A program made the position numbers and the translations under genes. DNA of 37,114 nucleotides from Vibrio sp. UCD-FRSSP16_30 (lineage in GTDB: Bacteria; Pseudomonadota; Gammaproteobacteria; Enterobacterales; Vibrionaceae). The stretch is taken from assembly GCF_001676025.1 (NCBI RefSeq), contig NZ_LZFW01000019.1, positions 1-37,114 of the forward strand, in the 5' to 3' direction. The notes below the pieces were generated by a model, which saw only the letters and a program-made list of their open reading frames with translations, had not been told where the DNA came from and searched no databases. Shown in pieces: positions 18,769-28,155 of this stretch; position 1 is the first letter of the stretch; every line of letters begins with the position of its first letter.

Positions 18769-19971
18769 TTATTGAGTGAGTTCATTAATTTGTTCTAGTA
18801 TGCCTTTGGCTAGAGCTTGTTTGCTTTCCAGAGGGAAGTGCTTGTGACCATCTGGCCAATACAGACTCAGGACATTATCGTTAGAATTGAAGCCAATACC
18901 AGTTTGAGAAACATCGTTTGCACAGATTAGGTCTAAATTTTTTCTGACGAGTTTATCTGTGGCATATTTTTCAACATCTTGAGTTTCTGCGGCAAAGCCA
19001 ACAGTAAAAGGTCTATTTTGAGTTAAGCCGGCAACTGTCGCAATAATGTCTGGATTTTTGACCATGCGAACAACCAATTCATCGGTACCCGCTACTTTTT
19101 TCAGTTTTTGATCAGCAATAGTTTCTGGTCGATAATCTGCAACCGCCGCGCAACCAATAAATATGTCATGCAGACTCGCTTGTTGCATCGCCGCTTCGTG
19201 CATTTGCTCAGCGCTTAATACATCAATGCGATATACATTAGTCGGCGTTGGTAAGTTCACTGGGCCACTGATTAATGTTACCTCTGCGCCCAATTTGGCC
19301 GCTTGCTCAGCTAAAGCAAAGCCCATTTTTCCTGAGCTATGGTTAGAGATAAATCGAACCGGATCGATAGCTTCTTGTGTAGGGCCTGCAGTAATGGCGA
19401 TTTTTTTACCTTGCAAGATTTTAGGCTGAAACTGGCTAATACACAGATCGACCAATTGCATTGGTTCTAACATTCTGCCTGCGCCAATATCACCACAAGC
19501 TTGTTCACCAGAGGCTGGGCCCCAAATCATCATACCGCGACGTTGTAAAGTGGTGATGTTTTCTTGTGTCGCGATGTTTTTATACATCTGCTGGTTCATT
19601 GCTGGCGCGATAGCAATCGGAGAATCACTTGCGAGAACGACAGTTGTAAGAAGGTCGTTGCCCATTCCGGCAGCCATGCGTGCAATAAGATCGGCCGTCG
19701 CGGGTGCGAGAAGAACAAGATCAGCCCATTTGCCTATTTCGATATGACCCATAGAGGCTTCTGCCGCTGGATCTAATAAGCTTTCGGATACCGGTTGTCC
19801 GGATACTGCTTGCATTGTTAATGGGGTAATAAATTCTTTGGCTGCTTTAGTCATTACGACTTTGACTTGAGCTCCGCGTTCAGACAAGCGTCGAGTCAAT
19901 TCAGCACATTTGTAGGCTGCGATACCACCACTGATACCGAGAACTATTTTTTTACCTTCAAGAGGTTGCAT
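18769..19971 (-). CDS. coaBC: Bifunctional phosphopantothenoylcysteine decarboxylase / phosphopantothenate-cysteine ligase
   Basis: CoaBC carries out two consecutive coenzyme A steps: CTP-dependent joining of cysteine to 4'-phosphopantothenate and FMN-dependent decarboxylation. The 400-residue fusion has the N-terminal flavoprotein domain (residues 1 to about 185) with [10 protein letters not shown], catalytic H76, PAMN at 123-126 and C159 in the ACGDIGAGR loop. The C-terminal ligase domain has [23 protein letters not shown] and GFAAETQD. It heads the coaBC-dut-slmA-lpxL group and is divergent from radC. Confidence 0.96.
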   Translation of the reverse strand: MQPLEGKKIVLGISGGIAAYKCAELTRRLSERGAQVKVVMTKAAKEFITPLTMQAVSGQPVSESLLDPAAEASMGHIEIGKWADLVLLAPATADLIARMAAGMGNDLLTTVVLASDSPIAIAPAMNQQMYKNIATQENITTLQRRGMMIWGPASGEQACGDIGAGRMLEPMQLVDLCISQFQPKILQGKKIAITAGPTQEAIDPVRFISNHSSGKMGFALAEQAAKLGAEVTLISGPVNLPTPTNVYRIDVLSAEQMHEAAMQQASLHDIFIGCAAVADYRPETIADQKLKKVAGTDELVVRMVKNPDIIATVAGLTQNRPFTVGFAAETQDVEKYATDKLVRKNLDLICANDVSQTGIGFNSNDNVLSLYWPDGHKHFPLESKQALAKGILEQINELTQ

Positions 19972-20009
19972 GCTTATTTTCTCTATAAAATTAATAAGGT
20001 AACCATACC

Positions 20010-20039
20010 ATATAATGAACGGGAGTTAGAGTTTGACAA
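20010..20039 (-). promoter_or_regulatory. Candidate coaBC promoter
   Basis: On the minus strand TTGTCA (20039 to 20034) and TTATAT (20015 to 20010) are 18 bases apart, about 40 bases before the coaBC start. The match is fair, not decisive. Confidence 0.45.
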
Positions 20040-20147
20040 GCCGACTGATTGGGTGCGATTTCGGTGCAACTTTTACTCATTATAAAGTTGGGTATAGTGA
20101 TTTTTCATCAATACTACATTGCTTAATATGATCAACAAGGAGTAGGG

Positions 20148-20822
20148 ATGACGTTAAAACAACTGCCAAAGGAATCTCTTCCTCGAGAAAAGCTATTAAA
20201 CCAAGGCCCTGATTCTTTAACGGATGCTGAATTACTGGCGATTTTTTTGCGTACGGGCTGCCAAGGTGTGAATGTTTTAGAGCTAGCTGATCATTTGCTT
20301 AAATCTTTTGGGTCACTGCGCCATATCTTAACCGCGACAGAAGAGGTGTTTTGCAACCATAAAGGATTGGGGCAAGCTAAGTATGTTCAGCTGCAAGCTT
20401 TCATTGAAATGACGCAGCGTTATTTAGCCGAAACCTTAGAGAAAGGCGATGCACTAACCAGTCCACAGCAAACCAAGTTATTTTTATTAAGCTTACTACG
20501 AGATAAACAGCGTGAGGTTTTCTATGTGCTGTTTCTTGATAATCAGCACCGAGTTATTAACCATGAGTCATTATTTGAAGGCACGATAGATGCGGCTAAT
20601 GTGTATCCTAGAGAGGTGGTTAAGCGTTCGCTTCAGCATAATGCATGCGCTCTTATTTTAGCGCATAACCACCCATCAGGAATTGCAGAACCAAGCCAAG
20701 CAGATAGACGAATTACTCGCCGCTTAATCGATGCTTTAGCGCTGGTGGATATACGAATATTGGATCATTTTGTGGTGGGTGATGGCGAGGTGGTTTCATT
20801 TGCAGAGAGGGGATGGATGTAA
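20148..20822 (+). CDS. radC: RadC family JAMM-domain protein
   Basis: RadC proteins carry a JAB1/MPN metalloprotease-like domain; despite the name, a direct role in repair is doubtful. The 224-residue protein has an N-terminal helix-hairpin-helix-like region (residues 1-90) and a complete JAMM motif H173, H175, S183, D186 (HNHPSG then SQAD). ATG follows AAGGAGTAGGG. In E. coli radC is followed by rpmB-rpmG; here trmH faces it nine bases after the stop and the ribosomal genes are absent, which marks a rearrangement point. Confidence 0.95.
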   Translation: MTLKQLPKESLPREKLLNQGPDSLTDAELLAIFLRTGCQGVNVLELADHLLKSFGSLRHILTATEEVFCNHKGLGQAKYVQLQAFIEMTQRYLAETLEKGDALTSPQQTKLFLLSLLRDKQREVFYVLFLDNQHRVINHESLFEGTIDAANVYPREVVKRSLQHNACALILAHNHPSGIAEPSQADRRITRRLIDALALVDIRILDHFVVGDGEVVSFAERGWM

Positions 20823-20831
20823 ATAAAACCG

Positions 20832-21518
20832 TTATTTACGCTGCATCTCGGCCCACCAATCTTGGTCTGCAACAATTTGCCCTTCATTATCAAGCATCGG
20901 ATAAGGAAGCTTTTTACGTTTAGCTACTTTGGCTAATACAGGGTGTCCACGCTCAAATAGTGTTTTATGAATCACATCCGCAGGCAGTGAAGCCGAAGGA
21001 TGGTTATACATATCTTTATTATGACGTTGGCGCTGTGCTTCAAACAAAATTAAAGCGCTGGCAACAGAGACATTAAGCGATTGCACCATTCCTAGCATAG
21101 GAATAACAATATCTTGGTCGGCCATTTGTATGGCTTGGTCACTCGTTCCGTATTTTTCACCGCCCAACACGATAGCGGTTGGTTTGGTGTAATCCACTTC
21201 TCGAAAATCAACCGCTGTATCAGATAAGTTAGTCACTAAGATCTGCATGCCTTGCGAGCGTAGATGTTGATACGCGGCTTCGGTGGTGGTATGAGTTTCA
21301 ACTTCAACCCAATTTCTAGCGCCAGCTGAGGTATGAGTTAGGGTACGCATATTCTCATTTGGCCATACGGCGTGGATTTTGTGTAAGCCTACCGCATCTG
21401 CAGTTCTGATCACTGCAGATACGTTATTAGGTTTGTGTACCTGTTCTAAACAAAGCGTTAGATCAGGTTGACGAGCCTTTAGAACGGAAACAATTTTTTG
21501 ATAACGCTCAGGACTCAT
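20832..21518 (-). CDS. trmH: tRNA (guanosine-18-2'-O)-methyltransferase
   Basis: TrmH uses SAM to methylate the ribose of G18 in the tRNA D-loop. It is a SPOUT-fold knotted enzyme acting as a dimer. The 228 residues (E. coli 229) show the three SpoU motifs: NNVSAVIRTADAVG with the catalytic arginine, AIVLGGEKYG, and IPMLGMVQSLNVSVASALILFE in the knot. Start ATG lies two bases past the spoT stop, with AGGT at the spoT end serving as ribosome-binding site, so the two are coupled. Last gene of gmk-rpoZ-spoT-trmH; recG, next in E. coli, is missing. Confidence 0.95.
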   Translation of the reverse strand: MSPERYQKIVSVLKARQPDLTLCLEQVHKPNNVSAVIRTADAVGLHKIHAVWPNENMRTLTHTSAGARNWVEVETHTTTEAAYQHLRSQGMQILVTNLSDTAVDFREVDYTKPTAIVLGGEKYGTSDQAIQMADQDIVIPMLGMVQSLNVSVASALILFEAQRQRHNKDMYNHPSASLPADVIHKTLFERGHPVLAKVAKRKKLPYPMLDNEGQIVADQDWWAEMQRK

Positions 21519-21520
21519 TT

Positions 21521-23641
21521 TTACCTACGACGACGACGAACTTTTAAAGCTTGTGGCATAACACGAATTTTCTTCATGATACTAGCAAGGTGAATTCGAT
21601 CTTTAGTGGTGAGTGACACAATCACAGTATACAAACGACCGTCTTTTTCCTCGGTAGAGATACCGTGGATGTTTGAACCAGTGCGTGAGATAACATTGGT
21701 TAGCTCAGCAAGGGCACCTTGGCTGTTTTGTAAGTCGATTTGTAGCGCAGTAATGAACTCTTGTTCATGACTGTCAGACCATTCAACCGCCATATACTTA
21801 TCGGGTTCTTTTTGATAACCACGGATATTCGGACAGGCTTCTCTATGGATAACCAACCCTCGACCCGGTGATACATGCGCTAAAATATCGTCACCAGGAA
21901 TAGGGTGACAACAGTTCGCATAATTCAGAAGAATTCCGTCTGCGCCTTTAATTGAAAGTTTCTTCTCAGAGCGAGGCTCTACAGAGCTAGTCTCAGTTAG
22001 AGAATCCACATCACCAAGCAGTCGACGTGCCACAATAATACTCATTAGCTCACCTAAGCCAATAGAAGCCAACATATCGTCGACGCTATCTTGCTTAAGA
22101 TCACTGAGAACTTGAGTGACATTTTCAGGGTAAATACTATCAATGGAGTGACGGCCTAGCGCGTGATTTAACAAGCGACGACCCAATGCAACGGAGTCTT
22201 CTCGGCGCATTGTTTTCAGTACTTGGCGTATCTTAGTGCGGGCGCGTGAAGTCACCACATAGTTAAGCCAAGCGGCATTTGGTCTAGCCCCTGGTGCACT
22301 AATGATTTCGATAGTTTGACCGTTTTTCAATGATTTACTTAGCGGGTATGGATTTCTATCCACACGCGTACCAACACAGGTGTTACCTACATCAGTATGT
22401 ACCGCATAAGCAAAATCGACCGCAGTAGCACCCACAGGAAGTTCTACAATACGACCTTTTGGCGTAAATACGTAGATTTCATCAGGGAACAGATCAGACT
22501 TAACGTTTTCGATAAATTCAAAAGAGTTACCGGCACTTTGCTGAAGCTCCAGCAAGCTTTGCATCCAACGTTGAGCTTTAATTTGAGCGGTAGTGCCTGA
22601 GCGTTGACCGTTATTTTTGTAAGACCAGTGAGCTGCAACACCTTTGTCCGCCATTTGGTCCATGTCTTCGGTACGAATTTGTACTTCAACAGGAACACCA
22701 TGAGGACCCACCATAGAGGTGTGAAGGGATTGATAGCCGTTCGCTTTAGGTACTGCGATGTAGTCTTTCATTCGGCCAGGACGCGGCTTGTACAAGCTGT
22801 GAGCTTGTCCAAGTACTCGATAGCAAGTATCAACATCATCAACAATAACTCGGAACGCGTAGATGTCCATAATGGTATGGAAACGCTGTTCTTTGGTTTT
22901 CATTTTGTTGTAGATGGAGTACAGGTTCTTTTCACGACCTAGCACTTTAAATTGGATACCACACTCTTCTAAGCGTCCCTCAATTTCTGAGTGAATGCGT
23001 TGAATCATTTCCTTTCTGTTACCACGAGCAGTTTTCACTACTTCTTTAAGTACGCGATAACGATTTGGATAAAGAGCTTCAAAACCCAGCTCTTCAAGCT
23101 CAGTTTTAATATTGTGGATACCTAATCTATGCGCCAATGGTGAATAGATTTCAAGAGTTTCTCGTGCAATGCGGCGACGTTTATCAGGACGAAGCGCTCC
23201 AAGAGTACGCATGTTGTGCGTACGGTCAGAAAGCTTAATCAAGATAACTCGAATATCCTGAACCATCGCGAGAACCATCTTGCGGAAGTTTTCCGCTTGA
23301 GCTTCTTTACGGTCTCGGAATTTTAGTTTGTCGAGTTTCGAAACACCATCAACCAATTCAGCGACAGCTGTACCAAACAGAGCTTCGAGTTCACCTTTGG
23401 TGACTTCGGTATCTTCAATTACATCATGAAGTAGTGCTGCTTGGAGGGTCTCAAGATCGAGGCGCATTTCAGCGAGGATTCTCGCAACGGCCACTGGATG
23501 GATGATATAGGGTTCGCCACTAGAGCGAGTCTGCCCTTCATGGGCATCTTTTGCTACCGAATAAGAATGGCGCAGAGCCTCAACTTGAGGCTCTGATAAA
23601 TATTCTTTGGCAACATCTTTAAGGCTATCAAATAGATACAA
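21521..23641 (-). CDS. spoT: Bifunctional (p)ppGpp synthetase/hydrolase SpoT
   Basis: SpoT degrades (p)ppGpp and makes small amounts in response to nutrient stress, setting the stringent response. The 706-residue protein has the full RSH order: HD hydrolase domain with H48, H72, D73, E76, D77, D139 and N143; synthetase domain (about 200-340); TGS domain (about 385-450); zinc-finger/CC region with CCHPIPGD; and a C-terminal ACT domain. The start is a TTG at 23641, fixed by alignment to MYLF at the start of E. coli SpoT, with AGG eight bases upstream. Hydrolase residues are intact, as required since RelA-bearing cells need a SpoT hydrolase. Confidence 0.97.
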   Translation of the reverse strand: MYLFDSLKDVAKEYLSEPQVEALRHSYSVAKDAHEGQTRSSGEPYIIHPVAVARILAEMRLDLETLQAALLHDVIEDTEVTKGELEALFGTAVAELVDGVSKLDKLKFRDRKEAQAENFRKMVLAMVQDIRVILIKLSDRTHNMRTLGALRPDKRRRIARETLEIYSPLAHRLGIHNIKTELEELGFEALYPNRYRVLKEVVKTARGNRKEMIQRIHSEIEGRLEECGIQFKVLGREKNLYSIYNKMKTKEQRFHTIMDIYAFRVIVDDVDTCYRVLGQAHSLYKPRPGRMKDYIAVPKANGYQSLHTSMVGPHGVPVEVQIRTEDMDQMADKGVAAHWSYKNNGQRSGTTAQIKAQRWMQSLLELQQSAGNSFEFIENVKSDLFPDEIYVFTPKGRIVELPVGATAVDFAYAVHTDVGNTCVGTRVDRNPYPLSKSLKNGQTIEIISAPGARPNAAWLNYVVTSRARTKIRQVLKTMRREDSVALGRRLLNHALGRHSIDSIYPENVTQVLSDLKQDSVDDMLASIGLGELMSIIVARRLLGDVDSLTETSSVEPRSEKKLSIKGADGILLNYANCCHPIPGDDILAHVSPGRGLVIHREACPNIRGYQKEPDKYMAVEWSDSHEQEFITALQIDLQNSQGALAELTNVISRTGSNIHGISTEEKDGRLYTVIVSLTTKDRIHLASIMKKIRVMPQALKVRRRRR

Positions 23642-23677
23642 ATTACGGGCCTAAAAGGTTACGAGGTGTTGGGCAGA

Positions 23678-23950
23678 TTAGCGAGTGTGAGCGATGCTGC
23701 TTACGGCTGCTAGTTCTGCTGCGTCCTGCTCTTGTTGTTCTTGGCGTGCTTTAGCATCCAAGATTTCCTTAGTAATCAAACCTTCTTCGATTTCACGAAG
23801 AGCAATTACCGTATACTTATCGTTCTCTTCTGGCACTAGTGCATCTTTACCGCCAGTTTGCATTTGACGTGCGCGACGAGCAGAGATTAGAACAAGGTCG
23901 AAACGGTTACCAACTTTTTCAACAGCATCTTGTACAGTTACGCGTGCCAT
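23678..23950 (-). CDS. rpoZ: DNA-directed RNA polymerase subunit omega
   Basis: Omega wraps the C-terminus of beta-prime, aids core assembly and forms part of ppGpp site 1. The 90-residue protein (E. coli 91) starts [20 protein letters not shown], with the conserved RARQMQ segment and the acidic [14 protein letters not shown] helix. GGAG precedes the ATG. It sits between gmk and spoT, the order in E. coli. Confidence 0.97.
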   Translation of the reverse strand: MARVTVQDAVEKVGNRFDLVLISARRARQMQTGGKDALVPEENDKYTVIALREIEEGLITKEILDAKARQEQQEQDAAELAAVSSIAHTR

Positions 23951-24008
23951 GAGGACTCCAATTACTAAATTACATTTTAAATGACGGGAAATTATACAGC
24001 TTTCTAGA

Positions 24009-24632
24009 TTACTCTGCTAGTAAAGCTGATAGCATTCCACTGTATTTTGCTGTTTGTTTGTCTTGTTTAAGGCGTTCTGCACGCAGAATTGCTCTAAAAT
24101 CCATCAAAGCAGCATCAAAATCATCATTAACTATGATGTAGTCATATTCATCATAGTGTGACATTTCTGATTTTGCCTCACTCATTCGCTTGGCAATAAC
24201 TTCTGAACTATCTTGACCACGCACATTTAAGCGACGCTCTAACTCACCATTTGATGGCGGTATGATAAAGACGCTTTTTGCCTGTGGCATTTGTTCGCGG
24301 ATTTGACGAGCACCTTGCCAATCAATATCCAAGAATACATCGATACCTCTTTCAAGGTTTTCTTCAATCCAGATACGTGATGTGCCGTAATAATTACCAA
24401 ACACTTCAGCATGTTCCAGAAAAACGCCTTCTTCAATCAATGTTTCAAATTCATTTCGTTCAACAAAATGATAATGAACACCATTTTCTTCTCCCGGACG
24501 CGTACTACGCGTCGTATGAGAAACAGAAACCTTCATTGCGTATACCGGATTTTTTTCCAGCATGGCTGATATCAGACTAGATTTGCCTGCTCCGCTAGGT
24601 GCAGAAACGATATATAAGGTGCCTTGTCCCAT
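24009..24632 (-). CDS. gmk: Guanylate kinase
   Basis: Gmk phosphorylates GMP and dGMP to the diphosphates using ATP, the only route to GTP and thus to ppGpp precursors. The 207 residues match E. coli. The P-loop GAGKSS lies at 14-19 in [10 protein letters not shown], the GMP-binding [10 protein letters not shown] motif follows, and [10 protein letters not shown] marks the substrate-binding centre. Start ATG has GGAG eight bases upstream. It heads the gmk-rpoZ-spoT-trmH operon and borders the accessory region on its right. Confidence 0.97.
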   Translation of the reverse strand: MGQGTLYIVSAPSGAGKSSLISAMLEKNPVYAMKVSVSHTTRSTRPGEENGVHYHFVERNEFETLIEEGVFLEHAEVFGNYYGTSRIWIEENLERGIDVFLDIDWQGARQIREQMPQAKSVFIIPPSNGELERRLNVRGQDSSEVIAKRMSEAKSEMSHYDEYDYIIVNDDFDAALMDFRAILRAERLKQDKQTAKYSGMLSALLAE

Positions 24633-25108
24633 TCGTAGAGCTCCGAAATAGTGTCAACAGTGTGATTGAATATGCATCAATAAAGATAATACTAGAGTTT
24701 ACGTTGAAATAACCCTAGAAAAATGGTTGCGAAGAATAGCACGGAAAAACAGCAGATCACAACTTGTGATTAAAACTAGAAATGATCTTCTGTAAATATA
24801 CTCTCCTAGAGCGCCCAAAATTGGAACCCAGATCGAAGTAAATCAGCCCTTTGGATTAATTCCAACGATGATCACTTTTCGTGAAAGGTATGAAAGTTAC
24901 AACAATTAAACCGAATCTGGTGTTAGTTTGAATCATTAAACTTAGCCTTAATCTACGTTTAAATTAGCGAAGAAGATGGTCGATCTAACACTAAATACCC
25001 CTCATCTTTCCATAATGTAAATTCAAGTAAAGTAAATATCCTTTTTGATGCAGGTTGCTATTGTTTATTCAACGGAGCTAATAACAACCATCTAATTTAG
25101 GGGCATTC
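24633..25108. other. 476-base intergenic region between gmk and the MBL-fold gene
   Basis: This AT-rich spacer holds the divergent control regions of gmk (-) and the MBL gene (+). No credible small ORF, RNA gene or terminator was found. A quasi-palindrome TTGGA-TTAAT-TCCAA lies at 24851-24865. A weak promoter for the right-hand gene is possible (TTGCTA 25055-25060, 18 bases, TAATAA 25079-25084). It is the left edge of the gmk-yicC accessory stretch. Confidence 0.5.
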
Positions 25109-26029
25109 ATGGCTTTTCCTACTAAAAAAATACTTCTTTTAGCGGTATGTAGCTTAACGAGTTTATCTTACGCGCAAGCATCACCAATGGTAGCCACCAT
25201 TATTGGTTCAGGTTCTCCTGACTATAATCCAGAGCGAGTTAGTGCCGGGGTATTAATTACTCAAGGTGATACTCAGGTATTGGTCGATATGGGGGATGGT
25301 GTAAATCGTAATTTAAAAAAGTTTGGTGTTGATGCTCGTAAAATAGATGCACTGCTTTTTACTCATCATCATCTGGATCATAACGCCGACTTCTCTTCAC
25401 TGCTAACCGGTGTATTGATGGGGCGTAGTGATGTGTTAATTGCAGGGCCGACTCAAACAAAAGACTTTACTAATAGTAACCTCAGTTTGTATGAGCAAGA
25501 TTTAAATTATCGCCTTGGTAAGTCGAAGCGCTCTCTTGATCAAAGAAAAAAACACCTGACGGTTACCGATCTAAAAGGGGGCGACTCTTTTAAGATTGAT
25601 GACATTAAAGTCTCAACCCTTTCTGTACCTCACACAATAGAAACCATTGCCTTTCGGTTTGATTATAAAGATCAGTCGGTTGTGATCAGTGGCGACCTTA
25701 GCTCTGGCCCAGGTTTTGCCGAATTCTCCAAAGATGCAAACTGCCTAATTATGGATTCTGGCGGTATGGTAATGAAAAACGGTAAAAAGAAAAAAGACAA
25801 GAAAAAGGGCAAGAAGTCTACAAAGCAGCGTGCGCATTTGAATCTTGATGACTCTAGCAAATTAGCGGGAGATGCCAATGTGGATAAGCTAGTTTATACC
25901 CATTTTGTTCGAGGGAAAATAGACGAAGAAGCAAGCAAAGAAGTGATAACAAAGAACTATAACGGTGAGATTATTTTTAGTACCGATCTCATGTCATTAG
26001 ATTGTGGCAATACGGCGCAAACAAAGTAA
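25109..26029 (+). CDS. Exported metallo-beta-lactamase-fold hydrolase with a lysine-rich insert
   Basis: An MBL-fold metalloenzyme; substrate unknown. The 306-residue protein begins with a signal peptide (charged start, hydrophobic core, AQA cut site at residue 24), so it is probably periplasmic or secreted. Metal ligands are complete: H86, H88, D90, H91, then H175, D196 and H265. The overall pattern (GSGSPDYNPERVSAG start, HHHLDHNADF) is like RNase Z/arylsulfatase-type MBL proteins. A lysine-rich loop at 223-241 (eleven Lys) is inserted between D196 and H265; it is unusual in an exported enzyme and may bind a polyanion. AGGGG precedes the start. It forms a two-gene operon with the DUF1566 protein 19 bases downstream. 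Confidence 0.8.
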   Translation: MAFPTKKILLLAVCSLTSLSYAQASPMVATIIGSGSPDYNPERVSAGVLITQGDTQVLVDMGDGVNRNLKKFGVDARKIDALLFTHHHLDHNADFSSLLTGVLMGRSDVLIAGPTQTKDFTNSNLSLYEQDLNYRLGKSKRSLDQRKKHLTVTDLKGGDSFKIDDIKVSTLSVPHTIETIAFRFDYKDQSVVISGDLSSGPGFAEFSKDANCLIMDSGGMVMKNGKKKKDKKKGKKSTKQRAHLNLDDSSKLAGDANVDKLVYTHFVRGKIDEEASKEVITKNYNGEIIFSTDLMSLDCGNTAQTK

Positions 26030-26048
26030 TTAAATTATAAGGATAACT

Positions 26049-27191
26049 ATGTCTTCTATACTGCGAAATATGATGTTTGTGGCTGCGACGTTATGTACAG
26101 CAAGCACTTCATTTGCTAATACATCAAGCACCAATCACTATCCTGTTGTTTCGACACAAACAGGTCAGTACCAAGGTAATAATGACAATACGGTCACGGA
26201 TAAAGTGACGGGTTTAATGTGGCAAAAAGATTATAAAGTATTGAGCTTTGATGAAGCGATGAAATACGCAGAGTCAGCCACTATTGGTGGACACAATGAT
26301 TGGCGCGTCCCTAATATCAAAGAATTGTATTCGTTGATTCTGTTTACGGGGGTTGATGCCAGCAATCGAGATATGTACACGGTTCCAAAGGGTGCAAAGC
26401 CGTTTCTCGATACTGATGTTTTTGATTTTGAATATGGCACTAATGGCAAGCGAGTAATTGACTCGCAATACCTGACTACCTCAATTTATTCAGGCAAAGT
26501 CATGGGCAAAGATAAAGCGGTATTTGGTGTTAACTTTGCGGATGGACGCATCAAAGGTTATCCATTAGTTCATCCCCGAACCAAAGAAGACAACAAGTTT
26601 ACGGTACGCTTAGTTCGTGGAAATGTGGAATATAGCCAGAATAACTTTGTCGATAACAAAGATGGAACCGTAAGTGATCTTGCCACTCAATTGATGTGGT
26701 CTAAACAAGATAGTCAAAAAGGGCTAGATTGGTCTGAGGCGAAAGATTGGGTAGCACAGCTTAATAAGGATAAGTATCTAGGCCATAACGACTGGCGTCT
26801 GCCGAATATTAAAGAGTTGCAAACAATAGTTGATTATTCTCGTTCACCGCAAGCGACAGATTCTGCGGCAATTGATCCTATTTTTTCAATCTCGACTATC
26901 AAAGATGAACAAGGTGAGCAGAACTATCCAGTATTTTGGAGCAGTACAACGCATTTAAAAGTCGGTCGAAAATCAGATTCGCAAGCGACATACTTTTGTT
27001 TTGGTGAGTGCCTTGGCTATATGAAGCAACGTAACTCTAGCCAAAGACGCTTGCTGGATGTTCATGGCGCGGGCTCTCAGCGAGCAGAACCTAAACAAGG
27101 TGATGCTAAAGACTACCCGAATGGCTTTGGCCCGCAAGGTGATGTTATCCGTATAGATAACTACGCTCGAGCAGTACGTAGCATGCCTTAG
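26049..27191 (+). CDS. Exported protein with two DUF1566 (Lcl C-terminal) domains
   Basis: Function unknown. A signal peptide with a likely cut after A23 (SFA) is followed by two copies of the DUF1566/Lcl_C domain. The copies are visible as TGLMWQKD (54-61) and TQLMWSKQ (213-220), and GHNDWRVPNIKEL (81-93) and GHNDWRLPNIKEL (245-257). This domain occurs in surface and secreted proteins, including the Legionella collagen-like adhesin, where it binds sulphated glycans. C317 and C321 may form a disulphide. It starts 19 bases after the MBL gene and ends in a strong terminator, so the pair is one unit. A role with the MBL enzyme in handling an extracellular glycan or sulphate ester is inference. 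Confidence 0.8.
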   Translation: MSSILRNMMFVAATLCTASTSFANTSSTNHYPVVSTQTGQYQGNNDNTVTDKVTGLMWQKDYKVLSFDEAMKYAESATIGGHNDWRVPNIKELYSLILFTGVDASNRDMYTVPKGAKPFLDTDVFDFEYGTNGKRVIDSQYLTTSIYSGKVMGKDKAVFGVNFADGRIKGYPLVHPRTKEDNKFTVRLVRGNVEYSQNNFVDNKDGTVSDLATQLMWSKQDSQKGLDWSEAKDWVAQLNKDKYLGHNDWRLPNIKELQTIVDYSRSPQATDSAAIDPIFSISTIKDEQGEQNYPVFWSSTTHLKVGRKSDSQATYFCFGECLGYMKQRNSSQRRLLDVHGAGSQRAEPKQGDAKDYPNGFGPQGDVIRIDNYARAVRSMP

Positions 27192-27238
27192 CGTATAGCC
27201 AATCAAGGAATGATTCTTCCGCGATATTTAGTATCTAG

Positions 27239-27266
27239 AAAGCTCTTATTAATAAGAGCTTTTTTT
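27239..27266 (+). terminator. Terminator after the MBL-DUF1566 operon
   Basis: A 24-base perfect palindrome (AAAGCTCTTATT, 27239-27250, with its complement 27251-27262) runs into T7 (27260-27266), 47 bases after the DUF1566 stop. Confidence 0.92.
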
Positions 27267-27451
27267 GTTGGTATTTTATATTTTTGGGTAGGGTTACTCG
27301 CTGTTGCTGTTTCTCGATAAAGTGAATGTCATGCGTAGGTATGGCTTAAAGCTATTTTTAAATGAGGGATACCATCACTTACCTATGATATAACAACTGA
27401 CAATACTAGCAGGTTGCAAGCATGCTAAATGAATCATAAGAGACCCCATAA

Positions 27452-28105
27452 ATGAAAAGTAAACATAGCTACAGCCAAGCGGAAAAAGATGCCGTTTACC
27501 GAACCATTGCAGAGCGACGCGATATGCGCCATTTTGTGGATGGGCAATTGGAAGAAGGTTTATTAGCACGTCTACTGACCGTTGCCAATCAAGCGCCTAG
27601 TGTTGGTTTAATGCAACCTTGGCGATTCATCCGCATCACTCAGCCACAGTTAAAACAATCCATAAAGTCGCTGGTGGAATCAGAACGAAACAAAACGGCT
27701 GAACTACTTGATGAGCGTAAAAAAGAATTTTTAAAACTGAAAGTAGAAGGCATTTCAGAATGTGCAGAGCTCATAGTCGTTGCACTGCCTGAAGGACGTG
27801 AAAAACACATATTTGGCCGCCGAACTATGCCAGATATGGACTTAGCCTCTGTTTCTTGCGCCATTCAAAATATGTGGCTAGCCGCTCGCGCCGAAGGCAT
27901 TGGTCTTGGTTGGGTATCGCTATTTGACCCACTAGCACTTGCTGACTTATTAAACATGCCATCAGACAGTCGCCCAATCGCTATTTTATGTATTGGTCAT
28001 GTTGAAAAGTTTTATGAAAAACCAATGCTAGTCGAACAACAATGGGCGACTCCGGAAACGGTTGAAACCTTCCTTTATGAAAACAGTTGGCCGCAATCAA
28101 AGTGA
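27452..28105 (+). CDS. bluB: BluB-type 5,6-dimethylbenzimidazole synthase
   Basis: BluB splits reduced FMN with oxygen to make 5,6-dimethylbenzimidazole, the lower ligand of vitamin B12. It is a nitroreductase-fold flavoenzyme. The 217-residue protein has the BluB-specific RRDMRHF (22-28), APSVGLMQPW (48-57) and the long block GRRTMPDMDL to CAIQNMWLAARAEG and GLGWVS. These distinguish it from general nitroreductases. No other cobalamin gene and no cobalamin riboswitch box is near; it may serve remodelling of salvaged cobamides. The ribosome-binding site is weak. It lies alone between the MBL operon and the helicase gene. Confidence 0.85.
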   Translation: MKSKHSYSQAEKDAVYRTIAERRDMRHFVDGQLEEGLLARLLTVANQAPSVGLMQPWRFIRITQPQLKQSIKSLVESERNKTAELLDERKKEFLKLKVEGISECAELIVVALPEGREKHIFGRRTMPDMDLASVSCAIQNMWLAARAEGIGLGWVSLFDPLALADLLNMPSDSRPIAILCIGHVEKFYEKPMLVEQQWATPETVETFLYENSWPQSK

Positions 28106-28155
28106 TGTTTGAGTCTAGATAGCACTCCATATCACTAGGGAAGTTAGAGGAATAT

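Noticed and set aside
25773..25830. Programmed -1 frameshift site in the MBL gene
   Set aside because: The A-runs are not in the X-XXY-YYZ phase of the reading frame and no downstream structure was seen; the frame continues to a complete C-terminal metal ligand.
27270..27451. Cobalamin riboswitch before bluB
   Set aside because: No GCCACTG-type B12 box and no matching fold could be found.
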